64,000 bases of DNA, from NCBI GenBank assembly GCA_966211815.1, contig CBIHOD010000001.1, forward strand, positions 124,001 through 188,000, in the 5' to 3' direction. A program made the translations under genes and the position numbers. Below, piece by piece: positions 63,192-64,000 of this stretch; positions within the stretch are counted from its first letter, which is position 1, and each line of letters begins with the position of its first letter. The notes beneath the pieces are model-generated. The model ran no database searches. It saw only the letters and a program-made list of their open reading frames with translations, and was not told the DNA's origin. The DNA comes from JANPCX01 sp966211815 (GTDB taxonomy: Bacteria > Pseudomonadota > Gammaproteobacteria > Burkholderiales > Burkholderiaceae_C).

Positions 63192-64000
63192 TCAGATCTC
63201 GACTTTGGAACCCAGCTCGACCACCCGGTTGGTGGGCAGGAAGAGGAAGTCGGCCGCTCCGGAGGCGTTGTGGTGCATGCTGGCGAAGAGCTTTTCCCGC
63301 CACAGCATCATGCCGCCGCCGATCACCGGGATGACGATGTCGCGCGACAGGAAATAGCTGGTCTCCATCTCATCGAGCTCGATGCCGCGGCCCTGCAGCA
63401 GCCGCAGCGCGTCGGGCACGTCGGGCTCGTTCTTGAAGCCGAAGTTCAGCGTGACCTGCCAGCAGTCGCGGCCCAGCGGCTCGATCGCGCAGCGCTTGTC
63501 GAAGCTGATCCAGGGCACCGCGTGGCTCTTCACGGTGACGAAGAGGTTGGTCTCGTGCAGCACCTTGTTGTGCTTGAGGTTGTGCAGCAGCGCGTTGGGC
63601 GTGATGCCCTGGTCGGGGACGAGGAAGACGGCGGTGCCTGCCACCCGGGTGGGCGGGCTGACGAAGACGGCTTCCAGGAAGCTCTTCAGGTCGATCGCGT
63701 CCTCGCGCAGCCGCTCGCGCATCAGGGCGCGGCCCTGCTGCCAGGTCATCATCAAGAGGAACATGGCCGCGCCGATGGCCAGCGGGAACCATCCGCCGTC
63801 GAACACCTTGACGATGTTGGCGGCGAAGAAGGTCAGGTCGACGGCGAAGAAGAAGACCGTCGCGGCGACGCACAGCGACCAGGGGTAGTTCCAGGCGTAG
63901 CGGATCACGAAGAAGGTCATCACCGTGGTGATGAGCATGTCGATCGTCACCGCGATGCCGTAGGCCGAGGCCAGCGCGCTGCTGGAACCGAAGGCCGCCA
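63192..64000 (-). CDS. kup: Kup-type potassium uptake protein, 5' end cut by window edge
   Basis: The C-terminal 269 residues are visible; the frame runs off the right edge with FGSSSALASAYGIAVTIDMLITT, a Kup/HAK TM block, then further TMs (VKVFDGGWFPLAIG) and the cytosolic domain (GTAVFLVPDQGITPNALLHNLKHNKVLHE; METSYFLSRDIVIP). Proton-coupled K+ importer. Ends 27 bp before the creC start, so both may share a transcript. Confidence 0.95.
   Translation of the reverse strand, partial: AAFGSSSALASAYGIAVTIDMLITTVMTFFVIRYAWNYPWSLCVAATVFFFAVDLTFFAANIVKVFDGGWFPLAIGAAMFLLMMTWQQGRALMRERLREDAIDLKSFLEAVFVSPPTRVAGTAVFLVPDQGITPNALLHNLKHNKVLHETNLFVTVKSHAVPWISFDKRCAIEPLGRDCWQVTLNFGFKNEPDVPDALRLLQGRGIELDEMETSYFLSRDIVIPVIGGGMMLWREKLFASMHHNASGAADFLFLPTNRVVELGSKVEI

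Overview
The window is about 70% G+C and reads as chromosome from a betaproteobacterium of the order Burkholderiales, most likely a Comamonadaceae-type genome (Variovorax, Ramlibacter or Acidovorax relatives). The grounds are a Bug/TctC solute-binding protein, the oxyR/recG neighbourhood, a complete atpIBEFHAGDC operon, and a repeat built on the 'tcgccctgagcctgtcgaag' type sequence. The genus is inferred, not proven. No rRNA, tRNA, CRISPR array, plasmid origin or prophage was seen.

Layout. 1-4475 (minus): envelope-lipoprotein operon COG3014 > ycfL > lpoB > CsgG/LpoB-like > alpha/beta hydrolase (cut by the left edge). 4718-5542: proC. 5653-9806: a Bug solute receptor divergent from a DctB-like kinase and FixJ-like regulator. 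10100-11371: glutamate dehydrogenase, followed by a terminator and two strongly palindromic repeats. 11806-18091: ubiA, the ybhP-clsB-ybhN phospholipid operon, a CHMI isomerase and prfC. 18300-22714: periplasmic binding protein plus hybrid kinase, then two unknown genes. 22748-27624: DJ-1-like protein, a PhoX-like phosphatase gene broken by a 267-bp MITE, a PEP-CTERM protein and a Ycf46-like AAA ATPase. 27851-30909 (minus): esterase, Dps, Pit phosphate transporter and its DUF47 partner. 31027-37983 (minus): an unknown exported pair, oxyR, a Yip1 protein, an unknown protein and recG. 38041-43363: queA, a CarF-like desaturase on the opposite strand, tgt, cytochrome b561, a GNAT and an SMP-30 lactonase. 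43442-51093: the ATP synthase operon with a clear sigma70 promoter and a strong terminator. 51298-64000 (all minus): a CBM60-like/beta-propeller lipoprotein, TPM/YgcG/LemA genes, a dedicated exosortase locus (GT51 transglycosylase, exosortase-EpsI, small membrane protein, VIT-VWA PEP-CTERM target), CreC and kup (cut by the right edge).

Themes. Several blocks concern the cell envelope: the Lpo-type lipoproteins, cardiolipin and lysyl-PG-synthase-type genes, a possible plasmalogen desaturase, and the exosortase locus with its own transglycosylase. Phosphate acquisition recurs in Pit, DUF47 and the broken phoX. Two sensor systems pair a periplasmic binding protein with a kinase but have no transporter genes beside them.

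The most unusual DNA is a set of compound palindromes. At 11.5-11.75 kb two hairpins share one core in opposite orientation but have unrelated, perfectly complementary arms. The MITE at 24.2 kb follows the same design inside itself: two copies of another core, inverted, each with its own arms, all enclosed by a perfect 31-bp terminal repeat.
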